The position numbers were made by a program, and so were the translations under genes. From assembly GCA_905116865.2 (NCBI GenBank), contig CAJHNH020002668.1:262501-326500 (forward strand): DNA of 64,000 bases. Direction: 5' to 3'. The notes beneath the pieces are model-generated. The model saw nothing but the letters and a program-made list of their open reading frames with translations. It made no database searches and was not told the DNA's origin. This document shows, in pieces, positions 45,431 through 56,900 of the stretch. How positions within the stretch are numbered: the stretch's first letter is position 1; each line of letters opens with the position of its first letter. This stretch comes from Candidula unifasciata (taxonomy: Eukaryota; Mollusca; Gastropoda; Stylommatophora; Geomitridae).

Positions 45431-46042
45431 AAAAGTATGTGAGCATAACTTGTATATCCTTCCCTATAGCTCTTTTCTCAAATCTTTCCAGCGGTGACAT
45501 CGTGTTTTAATTTCTGTCTTTTCTTAACGTGAACAAAAAGTTATGACTTTTTCCGGATCGTCATGTTTGTGATAAGTTGTGTTCGTGCCCTCACCTCATT
45601 CAGGATTACTCATCAGCACTATGAGCAAATCAGTGTTCTGGGTTCCCCATGACAACCACTTACAGGAATAACAAATAAATGGTTACTTGAAATATATATT
45701 AATTATCCTCTTTTATAACATATAAAGGAATTAACTCCACGCCAAAAAATAAACGCATAATTAAATCTGTAGATATTTATATTATTAGACTATACGAGTA
45801 GTTTTAGATATTTTAAAATTAAAATACCTAAAGTGTGTGTGTGTGTTGATGAGGATTTTCAATGCAGCATTTTCTTCAATGCAGTTTAAAATCCCTATCG
45901 TTTTGTTTATTTTTTGCGACAATGGTTTGGTTCCAATATTATTGTCGAAGGAGTAATCAACCCTTTCACCCCAGTTACCTACAGTGGTGGTGGTGGTGGT
46001 GGGGGGGGGGGGGGGGGGGGTAGTAAAAAAACTGTCTCGCTT

Positions 46043-46420
46043 GGGATGTTCCGTTTTCAGTTCAACATATTTGTGGGATGTTCCGTTTTCAGTTCAGCAT
46101 ATCTGTGGGATGTTCCGTTTTCAGTTCAGCATATCTGTGGGATGTCCCGTTTTCAGTTCAGCATATCTGTGGGATGTCCCGTTTTCAGTTCAGCATATCT
46201 GTGGGATGTTCCGTTTTCAGTTCAGCATATTTGTGGGATGTTCCGTTTTCAGTTCAGCATATTTGTGGGATGTTCCGTTTTCAGTTCAGCATTTTTGTGG
46301 GATGTTCCGTTTTCAGTTCAGCATATCTGTGGGATGTCCCGTTTTCAGTTCAGCATATCTGTGGGATGTCCCGTTTTCAGTTCAGCATATCTGTGGGATG
46401 TCCCGTTTTCGGCGCAGGGT
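46043..46420 (+). repeat. 32-bp tandem repeat, locus 1 (about 12 copies)
   Basis: Unit gggatgttccgttttcagtt then cagcatatctgt. Preceded by a (GGT)n/G21 run at ~45985-46020. Flanks at 45780-45960 and 46420-46580 are related to those of the other two loci. Confidence 0.94.
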
Positions 46421-46613
46421 ATCATGGTCACACTACTCAGCACGTAATATTACGAAAGACAGCAACCAGAGCACTTATGGACTGTATGCTTCAAGGTGCA
46501 ATCTGAGTGATCTGTCGACTTATTGCATGTATTGCTTTTCCTCCAATATGCAACCCCGTCTGAAACCACGCGTATTTTAAAATTCATGAAATTTAATGAT
46601 GCAGCAAACGTCA

Positions 46614-46685
46614 TCCTTGGTAGTATAGTGGTAAGTATCCCCGCCTGTCACGCGGGAGACCGGGGTTCGATTCCCCGCCGGGGAG
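46614..46685 (+). tRNA. tRNA-Asp (GTC), copy 3
   Basis: One change from copy 1: TCCTTGG in the acceptor stem, still pairing as T-G. A T7 terminator follows. The same antisense LINE C-terminus (LWRGMKAHHNE) follows at the same spacing as in copy 2, with its stop codon changed. Confidence 0.95.
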
Positions 46686-46765
46686 GATAATTTTTTTGTA
46701 TTCGCTCATTGTGATGTGCTTTCATGCCTCTCCACAACCCACGATGCTCAACAGTCTACCCCTGC
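46686..46765 (-). mobile_element. LINE 3' end abutting tRNA-Asp copy 3
   Basis: Antisense reading VEHRGLWRGMKAHHNERI; same element family and same distance from the tRNA as in copy 2. Confidence 0.7.
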
Positions 46766-47079
46766 CTCGTTTTCCGTAAAGTGTGCTCTCTGAAGCTGTT
46801 TTCTTTAGGCCATCATGGCGTTTAACTTAGCCTATTTCCCTAGCTTTGGGGGACGAGATGCTGTTTGTGAGTCCATTCTACAAGGTGATTTTGATATTGG
46901 AAACAACTGCATTGAAAAGCAAAATCTACTTCACCTCTTCAGTAATAGAAAGACTTTCCGGGATGGCGTATGACATATCCTTTTATCATAGCCGAATTAA
47001 GATCTCTTAAAGCCCTAAGCACTTAAAACATAGACTTCCGGTCTAAATGGACGCTAGGCAGTGGCACTGTTCGGAGCCG

Positions 47080-47590
47080 ATGCACATTTTTTGCTTCTGC
47101 CGGACGGTGGTCGATGCATTTTTGCTCCATTTGTAGACTGGATATAGTTTCGTCGCCCAGCTTCTGAGTTGAATGCATGACGTGACACTGTGAGCTGCGG
47201 ATTTCATTTGGAATGTTTTTTTTCGACTGTGACCAACGTAGTGGTGTGAATTGTAGATTCAGAAAATGGCGCGATGACTGTTGTCGCAATGTTGATGGTG
47301 CCCGTATGTGATTAAAATTGAACGCGTGGGCAACTGCTGATCTGTTAGGGACTTCTGCTACCATCAATGATGAACTGCATTTCTAATGTCGGACTGTTTG
47401 TGTTAGCACTTCGAATGGGTACCGTATGCTTTAATGCGTGTGTATGCTAGATATGCTGAGACAGCAGTCTGTCAATATTTCCACAAGGGACTGTGATAAA
47501 CATTCTGTGTATTTTCCGTTGGCACAGGAGTGGAGCAAAGATGGGGTGACCCGTTTGCTATGAAGCTGAAACTAAGATCAGACCAGACTT
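47080..47590 (-). mobile_element. Repeat I, copy 2
   Basis: Antisense frame of ~110 codons with KKNIPNEIRSSQCH...QKLGDETISS, sharing residues with copy 1. Not recognised as any known transposase. Confidence 0.65.
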
Positions 47591-47689
47591 AAAATCATTT
47601 TGGTTCGCCCCCAACCCCCTTTTCCCTTAATGCCTCCTTAACAGCATCATGATCAAGTCACTGTCCTGGGTCCCCTAAGGCAACAACTT

Positions 47690-47830
47690 TATCATCATCA
47701 TCATCATCAGGTGCCTTGCTGACTAGCGTGGGCGATCATGCCTCTCCACAATCTGCAATCTCCTGCAGCATGTATTTGTTCGTGTGCTGAAACACCTCCA
47801 TGCCATGCTACACGACTGTCAAGAATATTC
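47690..47830 (-). mobile_element. LINE tail relic (CAT)n-flanked
   Basis: Antisense reading AAGDCRLWRGMIAHASQQGT, a typical C-terminus, followed by (ATG)n. A closely similar copy lies at 19830-19965. Confidence 0.75.
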
Positions 47831-47839
47831 TCTTGTTGT

Positions 47840-48400
47840 CTTTCCCTAAGACAACCACTTACATAAATAAAATATAAATAGTTACTTGACATAACACAGA
47901 TTTGTATGGGGCCCATGTGCTCACGAGCTACCAGGCAAGTGCCCAGTGGGTCCATGTACCATTGTTCCCATATAAACGTAATTCAAAATATAAACCATAA
48001 ATATCAAAATGTAACACAGCTTACAGTAAGATGGAAAAAAATTTATACTTTTGTATTTTTAAAACTTAAAAAAAAAATATTTAAAATACTTCTCCTATGT
48101 TTTTTTTTTTTTTTTCAATTGCAGTGTCTTTGATCTCAAACTAATCTTATATAACACATCTGCTTCTATACTTCTCGGTAGCTCAATAGGTAGCTCGTCA
48201 AGCTCATAATCCCTTTAACTTAATAGAGATAAGTCATCCAAGCTACCTTGTCGCATTGTTGTTCTAATGGTTTGTTTAAACTATTAGCTCCAAGTCTATT
48301 AAAAATATATCTGGCACCCCATCTTTTTGTGATGCCCTTAACACGTGCTTAGTGTGCCTAATGATTAATCCGGCCTTAACTTTCATACTTTATAACTACT
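47840..48400. other. Intergenic stretch
   Basis: AT-rich, T- and A-runs around 48050-48120, no element recognised before the fold-back copy. Confidence 0.45.
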
Positions 48401-48408
48401 TATTCGGC

Positions 48409-48781
48409 TATCCTCTGAAAAACGGTCCTAAATTAATGAGGCGGAAAATATACCCTAACAGCGCCTCAGTCACGTGTCAATTGCGCACTTCCGGGGACAA
48501 TAAGTCCACCGCTAAATTGCGAACTTTCGGTGGATTGGGGCTAAACTAGATGGCTAGGACTCACGAGCAAATAAAATGAAGGAAACTGCAGGAGATGCGG
48601 TAGCTGCTGCTCGTGAGTCCCTGACATCTAGTTTAGCCCCAATCCACGCCGAGTGAGCGGTGGCGGAAGTCGCCAGAAGAGCGCAATTTAAGACGACGGA
48701 AGTGCGCAATTGACACGTAACTGAGGCCCTGTTAGAGTATATTTTCCGCCTGGATAATTTAGGACCGTTATTCGGAGGATA
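48409..48781. mobile_element. Fold-back element, intact short copy
   Basis: Arms starting tatcct and containing cggtcctaaatta, gcgcactt and ggattggggctaaactagat are repeated in inverse on the right. The whole 373 bp can fold into one hairpin around ~48590. Same family as 61160-61831. Confidence 0.88.
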
Positions 48782-49064
48782 TACACTAATTCTATTCATG
48801 TGTTGCTTCGTTACTTGATCATATATTTTTTTTAAACTTCTGCACACTGTACAAGATATTCTATGAACTCATTTATCAGTATCAACATCTACTCCCCCGT
48901 CTACCACTTATTTTGGTTGTTGAATATTTAAGAAAGCGAATCAACGTTTTCATCCTTACCAATGAATAAAACCGTACCGCCTTGCATGGGCAATCGTGCC
49001 ACTTCAGTTTGGGATCAACGTGGAAATTTGAAGATTAAGAAATGCATCAGTGTCTCCCTCACCG

Positions 49065-49136
49065 TCCTCGGTAGTATAGTGGTAAGTATCCCCGCCTGTC
49101 ACGCGGGAGACCGGGGTTCGATTCCCCGCCGGGGAG
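49065..49136 (+). tRNA. tRNA-Asp (GTC), copy 4
   Basis: Identical to copy 1; a T8 terminator follows. The downstream neighbour is a truncated SINE-A, not a recognisable LINE. Confidence 0.96.
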
Positions 49137-49179
49137 GATGATTTTTTTTCTTTAGGTTGTTTTAATTATATAGTTTTCC

Positions 49180-49345
49180 TTTCGATAAGTTTGTCTGGGA
49201 TAAACTCGTCACGCCTTATACGGGTATATGGGAATAGCAACCATATTTTTACAGAGCAGTCGGCAATAGGTGGGTAATGTGGTCAGCATTACGCCGGCCG
49301 TCTTTACTTCCCTAGGACATACATTCTGGTACCCATAATAAAAAT
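49180..49345 (-). mobile_element. SINE-A, 3' part
   Basis: Reverse: cgtcacgccttatacgggta, ggtgggtaatgtggtcagca. Head missing. Lies downstream of tRNA-Asp copy 4. Confidence 0.8.
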
Positions 49346-49689
49346 CCACGTAGGATTACATAAGATGGATAGTAAAAAATGTTTATACACTTCTCTATTG
49401 TACCATACATCGGCAGTTCTGGAGGGTTTTAACCCTCTAATTTCCAATCTCGTTTTGCTTGTCAGTGATATTTCATGACAAATAAATTTATAGATATTAA
49501 TGGACATTCAAAGAACAGGGGAAAGAGACATCATTCAGAGGACATGCTAACTAGTTTAGTACTTTTGTTTTTAGTGGACATCGATGCATACCAAATAAGC
49601 TGCCTTTTGAGTTTTAATCGTAACATTTCATACACATGGAAATGAGTTGCATAAGTCCAGTGACCTTCAAAAAGGAACAGTTGCTCTTA

Positions 49690-50390
49690 GCATGATTCAT
49701 AAAAACTATCCAGGAAAGTTATGGATACATGCTTACACAGATGGATCAGCAACCAGTGCGGTTAAAAATGGTGGCGCTGTTGTCTTTATCACATACCAAG
49801 GCAATCACCGCCACACAAAGTAAATATATATATATATATATATACCCATTGGTAAATTCTGTTCCAACTGCACAGCAGAGATCCTAGCACTAGAGCAGGC
49901 TGCCGAAATGTTACACAACACTAGTTCTGACTGCCACCAAGTATACTAGGAAACGAAACCACAGATAAACTTGATAAGAAAGGACCAGAATGTGAAAGGT
50001 AAGAGAATGCAGTAAATGCAGTAACATACCATGAGAAGAAAGGGACCATCCAGTCTGTCAAACGTGAACAGTCTGGCCAGAGATGACTTATCAAGCACAT
50101 GCACAGGCTTCGTCTAAGTAGTTCACCATTGTGTTTTTGCTAGCTGTGTGTGCAGACTAGAATGTCCATTGTACAGACCATTAAGAAGGAAATACTGACC
50201 AACTGAGTCAACACTGCACTCAAAATTGTGTGGAACTAAAAGGAAACTCCTAAAAACAGTCAAGTTTATCACAATAACTTGTCTGTCAGTGTAAATCAGA
50301 AAGCGAACACAAGACGAGGAATACAAAGTTGCATGGAATGGCTGCAGGAATCACCAAAAGAGATAAAACCAGGAATGAAGGCATAAGAGA
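49690..50390 (+). mobile_element. LINE RNase H relic split by a (TA)n run
   Basis: Reads LWIHAYTDGSATSAVKNGGA, a (ta)n interruption at ~49823-49843, then IGKFCSNCTAEILALEQAAE and a decayed LGNETTDKLDKKG. Related to the 7150-8102 element by the shared IHxYTDGSA and FCSNxxAEIxxLE motifs. Confidence 0.75.
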
Positions 50391-50469
50391 AAAATCAGCA
50401 CAGAAATAAATACTAAATTATACATTTAGACAGCAAATAAAATGTTTTTTCCACTTAGAAACAATATTT

Positions 50470-50660
50470 TGCAATGGCATGCCATATAAAGCATTCATTA
50501 AACGAGATTGGGGGGCATAGAGCACGAGGTAGACCAAGTACACATAGAAAGATAACATCAGAGTACGGTGTGTTTTGGGGCGAGGCGGCCAGACGGGTAG
50601 GACACATGACCTTCTATCTTGCTAAAAGCCAGAAGCAGAAAAAAGAAGGGAAGTGAAGAA
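50470..50660 (+). mobile_element. Possible LINE tail relic
   Basis: Reads IGGHRARGRPSTHRKI and EAARRVGHMTF; only the RARGRP motif supports it. Confidence 0.35.
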
Positions 50661-50859
50661 AAAGTAACTTGGAAGTGATTAAGCCTTATCGCTAGAGTGA
50701 CCATACGTTCCGTTTTCACCGAGACAGTCCTTATTTTAGGATTGTCCTGGCAGTCGCATCGGTACCGTTTATGAGAAAAAAAAAATGTTTTTGAAAATTA
50801 ACCCGATCGACAAAAGATAAACATATAATTATATCTGTAGTGAAGATATTTAGGCTCTC

Positions 50860-51970
50860 CTTCGAACTTCTACCCCATATTATTGCGGCCAAACAAATAC
50901 CCTAATACGGCCTCAGTCCTATTCAAAATGCGGACTTCCTGCAGAGGAACAAATCGCAGCTCCGAATAACGAAAAAAAAAAAAAAAAAAAAAAAATGCTC
51001 TATCAGGGTCTCAGCGATATGTTAATTGCGGTCCTGTTTCTGCGACTATGTCGCACCGCCGACAGTATCTGTCGCTACGCGCGGCGCTGATGGGGGGCTT
51101 AACTAGATGGCTGGGACTCACGAGCAGCAGCTACCGCGTCTCCTGCAACTTCCTCCAATTTATTTGCTCGTGAGTCCCAGGCTTCTAGTTTAGATTCCCA
51201 TCCGCGCCGCGCGTAGCGGCGCGGCGGATACGCTCGACGGTGAGTTTAATCGGTAAGAACACTATCGCTAACCTGCGTCGGAGTGCGTGGTCTCCCCTCC
51301 ATGTCGCTATTATCGTCTGTAATGTTGCGTGTCTCGAAATTGTCAACGGTCACTATGTTCGTCTGCTACTATCGTCTTATTACCAGCAAGGAGATAAAAA
51401 TTAGAATTTTGAGAGCATGAATCTTCCCTGTGGCTACATACGGATGTGAGTCGTGGACTATCTCTCAGTCCTTAAGAAAGAGAATAGGGGCTTTTGAGCT
51501 GAAATGCTATAGAAAGATTCTCAGAATATCTTGGACAAAGAAGATGAGAAATATTGACATCTTAAAAGATCTGAACATCAAGGAAGATTGGCTAATAAAC
51601 AGCATCCTTTCTCGAAAGCTGGAATATTTTGGTCATATCAAGCGCCACGACGGATTGGAAAAAATTATAGCAGAAGGCATGGAACCAGGAAGGAGGGGCA
51701 GGGGCCGACCGACACGAAGATGGGCACAGGAAATAAGTGACTCCTTGAGTGTGAAAGTTCATGAGGCGGGAGAACTGGCAAGAGATCGAGTTTCTTACAG
51801 GCAGACTGTGATGAGAGCGACGTTCTGCAAAGGACCTGCTTCATGATGACTATCGTCTGCAGTGTTGCGTGTCGTGACTTTGTTAAGTAATCCTAGTTTT
51901 GCCGCGATGTGTTCGTAGGAGGAAGTTCGCATTTTACACACGACTGAGGCCCTGTTAGGGTATTTGTTTT
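50860..51970. mobile_element. Fold-back element, rearranged copy with nested LINE
   Basis: Contains the family core gggactcacgagcagcagct / tttgctcgtgagtcccaggc and an inner inverted repeat (tacgcgcggcgc / gcgccgcgcgtagcggcg at ~51077 and ~51205). Arm sequence (cctcagtc...cgaataacg; gaggccctgttagggtattt) sits at both edges. The LINE at 51370-51846 splits it. An A24-type run lies at ~50971-50995. Confidence 0.7.
51370..51846 (+). mobile_element. RTE-like LINE RT C-terminal fragment, open frame
   Basis: Reads ATYGCESWTISQSLRKRIGA, FELKCYRKILRISWTKKMRN, SRKLEYFGHIKRHDGLEKII and AEGMEPGRRGRGRPTRRWAQ, without stops. Same family as 3410-3655. It interrupts a fold-back element whose sequence (atcgtctg.a.tgttgcgtgtc) appears on both sides (~51312 and ~51848). 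Confidence 0.9.
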
Positions 51971-51979
51971 GCGCACAGC

Positions 51980-52660
51980 AGCTCGGTATGAAAATCCATA
52001 AAGGAAAGACAAAGATAATGAGAATAAATCAAATAGCAGTGTGGTTTCTTTTAATGGTACCCCACTCGAAGACTTGGAGTCGTACACCTATTTAGGCGGT
52101 AATGTAGATAAAGATGGAGGAACTGATAGAGATATTAAAATAAGAATACAAAAAGCAAGAGGGGCTTTCGTGGCACTAGGGAATTCGCAGAGGTCAAAAG
52201 AAATACTAAACTAAATTTTTTTAATTCTAATGTCAAATCAGTACTATTGTATGGGGCGGAAACACGGAGAACAACCAAGGCGATTACTAATAAATTACAG
52301 ACATTCATTAACTGGTGCCTGCGCAGAATAGAGGGAATTAAATGGTATGATAGAATAATTAATGTAGAGCTTTGGGAGAGAACTAAACAGGCTCCAGTGG
52401 ACCAAGAGGTGAGGAAAAGACGCTGGCTTTGGATAGGACTCACACTGAGAAAACAGGATAACAGCATAACTAGAATGTCTTTGCATTGGAACCCACAGGG
52501 GCATAGGAATAAAGGAAGGCCAAAAAACACATGGAGAAGAGAGCTGGAGAATGAAGTTAGAAAGATGGGAAGGACATGGGAAGAGCTCCATGCAATGGCA
52601 AAGGATAGAATGACTTGGCGTGAGTTGGTTGAGGGCCTATGCTGCATTGGGGGATAGAAA
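51980..52660 (+). mobile_element. LINE RT C-terminal fragment, second family
   Basis: Decayed start (KIHKGKTKIMRINQ), then an open frame MYGAETRRTTKAITNKLQTF, INWCLRRIEGIKWYDRIINV, NPQGHRNKGRPKNTWRRELE and AKDRMTWRELVEGLCCIGG. Ends with (AAG)n at ~52667-52679. Part of this is duplicated at 54613-54920. Confidence 0.9.
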
Positions 52661-52905
52661 GGCAGAAGAAGAAGAAGAATATGGGGTAGAAGTTCGAAGA
52701 AGAGCCGATATTTATAATATTTATGTAATTGGATTTATAGTTTTAGATATTTCAAACGCCTGAAATGTGTTTATAAGAATTTTCAATGCAGCAATTGTTC
52801 AGGGCAGTTAAAAAGCTTATTGTTTCGTTTATTTCTTGGCGACTATGGTTCGGTTTTAAAAACATTGTCGAAGGAGTAATTAACCCTTATACCACAGTGA
52901 TCTGG

Positions 52906-53135
52906 GAGTCACCATGGCGTAGCGACTAGACGCTCGCCTGAGGATCAGAAGGTCGTGGATTCGCTCTTTGGCGGAGCCGGACTTTTAAAAAAATGACATT
53001 GGCTCCTAGGTCGATCCAGATTTGAGTGGGTACCAGGTGCAGCCCTGGGAAGTAAAACGGCCGGCGTGATGCTGACCACATCACCCATCTTGTACCGTTG
53101 GTCTAAAAAATGTAGGTCTAGTAGTGTCTTTACTT
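52906..53135 (+). mobile_element. SINE-A copy in segmental duplication, unit 1
   Basis: Head gtcaccatggcgtagcgact, gaaggtcgtggattcgctct; body and tail follow. An almost identical copy sits at 55167-55397. Confidence 0.88.
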
Positions 53136-53227
53136 ACCTCAGTGACCTATGTAAAATAATGGGGGGGGGGGGGGGGGGGGGGGGTGGTTGTGAGGTTAAA
53201 CTTACTTATTTGCTTGCGTTTTAAAGT

Positions 53228-54560
53228 TTTCAGTTCAACATATTTGTGGGATATCGCGTTTTCAGTTCAATATATTTGTGGGATGTGGCGTTTTCAGTTC
53301 AAAATATTTGTGGGATATGGCGTTTTCAGTTCAAAATATTTGTGGGATGTGGCGTTTTCAGTTCAACATATTTGTAGGATGTGGCGTTTTCAGTTCAACA
53401 TATTTGTGGGATGTGGCGTTTTCAGTTCAAAATATTTGTGGGATGTGGCGTTTTCAGTTCAAAATATTTGTGGGATATGGCGTTTTCAGTTCAACATATT
53501 TGTGGGATGTGGCGTTTTCAGTTCAAAATATTTGTGGGATGTGGCGTTTTCAGTTCAAAATATTTGTGGGATGTGGCGTTTTCAGTTCAAAATATTTGTG
53601 GGATATCGCGTTTTCAGTTGAACATATTTGTGGGATATCACGTTTTCAGTTCAACATATTTGTGGGATATCACGTTTTCAGTTCAACATATTTGTGGGAT
53701 ATCACGTTTTCAGTTCAACATATTAGTGGGATGTCAGCGTTTTCAGTTCAACATAATTGTGGGATGTCACGTTTTCAGTTCAAAATATTTGTGGGATATG
53801 GCGTTTTCAGTTCAAAATATTTGTGGGATGTGGCGTTTTCAGTCAACGTTTTCAGTTCAACATATTTGTGGGATGTGGCGTTTTCAGTTCAAAATATTTG
53901 TGGGATGTGGCGTTTTCAGTTCAAAATATTTGTGGGATGTGGCGTTTTCAGTTCAAAATATTTGTGGAATATCGCGTTTTCAGTTCAACATATTTGTGGG
54001 ATATCACGTTTTCAGTTCAACATATTTGTGGGATGTCAGCGTTTTCAGTTCAACATATTTGTGGGATGTCACGTTTTCAGTTCAACATATTTGTGGGATG
54101 TGGCGTTTTCAGTTCAAAATATTTGTAGGATGTCACGTTTTCAGTTCAACATATTAGTGGGATGTCAGCGTTTTCAGTTCAACATAATTGTGGGATGTCA
54201 CGTTTTCAGTTCAACATATTTGTGGGATATCGCGTTTTCAGTTCAACATATTAGTGGCATGTCAGCGTTTTCAGTTCAACATATTTGTGGGATGTCACGT
54301 TTTAAGTTCAACATTTTTGTGGGATGTTTCAGTTCAACATATTAGTGGGATTCGCGTCAGTTCAACATTTTTGGGATGTCACGTTTTCAGTTCAACATCA
54401 CGTTTTAAGTTCAACATTTTTGTTGTGGTTCATCATTTTTGTGGGATATCGCGTTTTCAGTTCAACATTTTTGTGGGATGTCGCGTTTTCAGTTCAACAT
54501 AATTGTGGGATGTCGCGTTTTCAGTTCAACATATTTGTGGGATATCGCGTTTTCAGCTCA
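53228..54560 (+). repeat. 32-bp tandem repeat, locus 2 (about 40 copies)
   Basis: Unit gggatgtggcgttttcagtt then caacatatttgt, with variants gatatcgcg, gatatcacg, gatgtcagcg. Preceded by G24 (53161-53184). Ends in tcagctcaggatatcatagc. Confidence 0.95.
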
Positions 54561-55166
54561 GGATATCATAGCCACCCTACTCATCGCGTAATATTTCCAA
54601 AGACAGCAACCACGGCTGGCTTTGGATAGGACTTCACACTGAGCGGGAAAATACCCTGGTAGGGGCCTCAGTCATTCAAATGCCACGGATAACAAATCGC
54701 AGCTCCGAATAACGAACATAACGCTAGAAATGTCTTTGCATTGGAACCCTTACAGGGGCATAGGAATATGGAACAAAGGAAGGCCAAAAAGTGACATGGA
54801 AGAGAGCTGGAGAATGAAGTTAGAAAGATGGGAAGGACATGGGAAGAGCTCCATGCAATGGCAAAGGATAGAACGACTTGGCGTGAGTTGGTTGAGGGCC
54901 TATGCTCCATTGGGGGATAGAAAGGCAGAAGAAGAAGAAGAATATGGGGTAGAAGTTCGAAGAAGAGCCGATATTTATAATATTTATGTTATTAGATTTA
55001 TAGTTTTAGATATTTCAAACGCCTGAAATGTGTTTATAAGAATTTTCAATGCAGCAATTGTTCAGGGCAGTTAAAAAGCTTATTGTTTCGTTTATTTCTT
55101 GGCGACTATGGTTCGGTTTTAAAAACATTGTCGAAGGAGTAATTAACCCTTATACCACAGTGATCT

Positions 55167-55397
55167 GGGAGTCACCATGGCGTAGCGACTAGACGCTCGC
55201 CTGAGGATCAGAAGGTCGTGGATTCGCTCTTTGGCGGAGCCGGACTTTTAAAAAAATGACATTGGCTCCTAGGTCGATCCAGATTTGAGTGGGTACCAGG
55301 TGCAGCCCTGGGAAGTAAAACGGCCGGCGTGATGCTGACCACATCACCCATCTTGTACCGTTGGTCTAAAAAATGTAGGTCTAGTAGTGTCTTTACT
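55167..55397 (+). mobile_element. SINE-A copy in segmental duplication, unit 2
   Basis: Same as 52906-53135 and at the same place in the duplicated unit, so it arose with the duplication, not by a new insertion. Confidence 0.88.
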
Positions 55398-55496
55398 TAC
55401 CTCAGTGACCTATGTAAAATAATGGGGGGGGGGGGGGGGGGGGGGGGGGGGATGGTTGTGAGGTTAAAACTGACTTATTTGCTTGCGTTTTAAAGT

Positions 55497-56900
55497 TTTC
55501 AGTTCAACATATTTTGTGGGATATCGCGTTTTCAGTTCAATATATTTGTGGGATGTTTCGCGTTTTCAGTTCAAAAATATTTGTGGGATATGGCGTTTTC
55601 AGTTCAAAATATTTGTGGGATGTGGCGTTTTCAGTTCAACATATTTGTAGGATGTGGCGTTTTCAGTTCAACATATTTGTGGGATGTGGCGTTTTCAGTT
55701 CAAAATATTTGTGGGATGTGGCGTTTTCAGTTCAAAATATTTGTGGGATGTGGCGTTTTCAGTTCAAAATATTTGTGGGATATCGCGTTTTCAGTTCAAC
55801 ATATTTGTGGGATGTGGCGTTTTCAGTTCAACATATTTGTAGGATGTCGCGTTTTCAGTTCAACATATTTGTAGGATGTCGCGTTTTCAGTTCAACATAT
55901 TTGTGGGATGTCGCGTTTTCAGTTCAGCATATTTGTGGGATATCACGTTTTCAGTTCAACATATTAGTGGGATGTCAGCGTTTTCAGTTCAACATATTTG
56001 TAGGATGTCGCGTTTTCAGTTCAACATATTTGTGGGATGTCAGCGTTTTCAGTTCAACATATTTGTGGGATGTGGCGTTTTCAGTTCAAAATATTTGTGG
56101 GATGTGGCGTTTTCAGTTCAACATTTTTGTGGGATATCACGTTTTCAGTTCAACATATTAGTGGGATGTGGCGTTTTCAGTTTAACATATTTGTGGGATA
56201 TCACGTTTTCAATTCAACATATTTGTGGGATGTCAGCGTTTTCAGTTCAACATATTTGTGGGATGTCACGTTTTCAGTTCAACATATTTGTGGGATGTGG
56301 CGTTTTCAGTTCAACATATTTGTGGGATATCGCGTTTTCAGTTGAACATATTTGTGGGATATCACGTTTTCAGTTCAACATATTTGTGGGATATCACGTT
56401 TTCAGTTCAACATATTTGTGGGATATCACGTTTTCAGTTCAACATATTAGTGGGATGTCAGCGTTTTCAGTTCAACATAATTGTGGGATGTCACGTTTTC
56501 AGTTCAACATATTTGTGGGATATCGCGTTTTCAGTTCAACATTTTTGTGGGATGTCACGTTTTCAGTTCAACATAATTGTGGGATGTCGCGTTTTCAGTT
56601 CAACATATTTGTGGGATATCGCGTTTTCAGTTCAACATTTTTGTGGGATGTCACGTTTTCAGTTCAACATATTAGTGGGATGTCGCGTTTTCAGTTCAAC
56701 ATTTTTGTGGGATGTCACGTTTTCAGTTCAACATATTTGTGGGATGTCGCGTTTTCAGTTCAACATTTTTGTGGGATGTCACGTTTTAAGTTCAACATTT
56801 TTGTGGGATATCGCGTTTTCAGTTCAACATTTTTGTGGGATGTCGCGTTTTCAGTTCAACATATTTGTGGGATATCGCGTTTTCAGCTCAGGATATCATA
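55497..56900 (+). repeat. 32-bp tandem repeat, locus 3 (about 44 copies)
   Basis: Same unit and variants as locus 2, preceded by G28 (55424-55451), same right flank. Order of variants is similar at the left and differs at the right. Confidence 0.95.

Noticed and set aside
45780..46580. Helitron call for the 32-bp-array element
   Set aside because: No TC/CTRR ends or terminal hairpin could be placed; kept as a hypothesis only.
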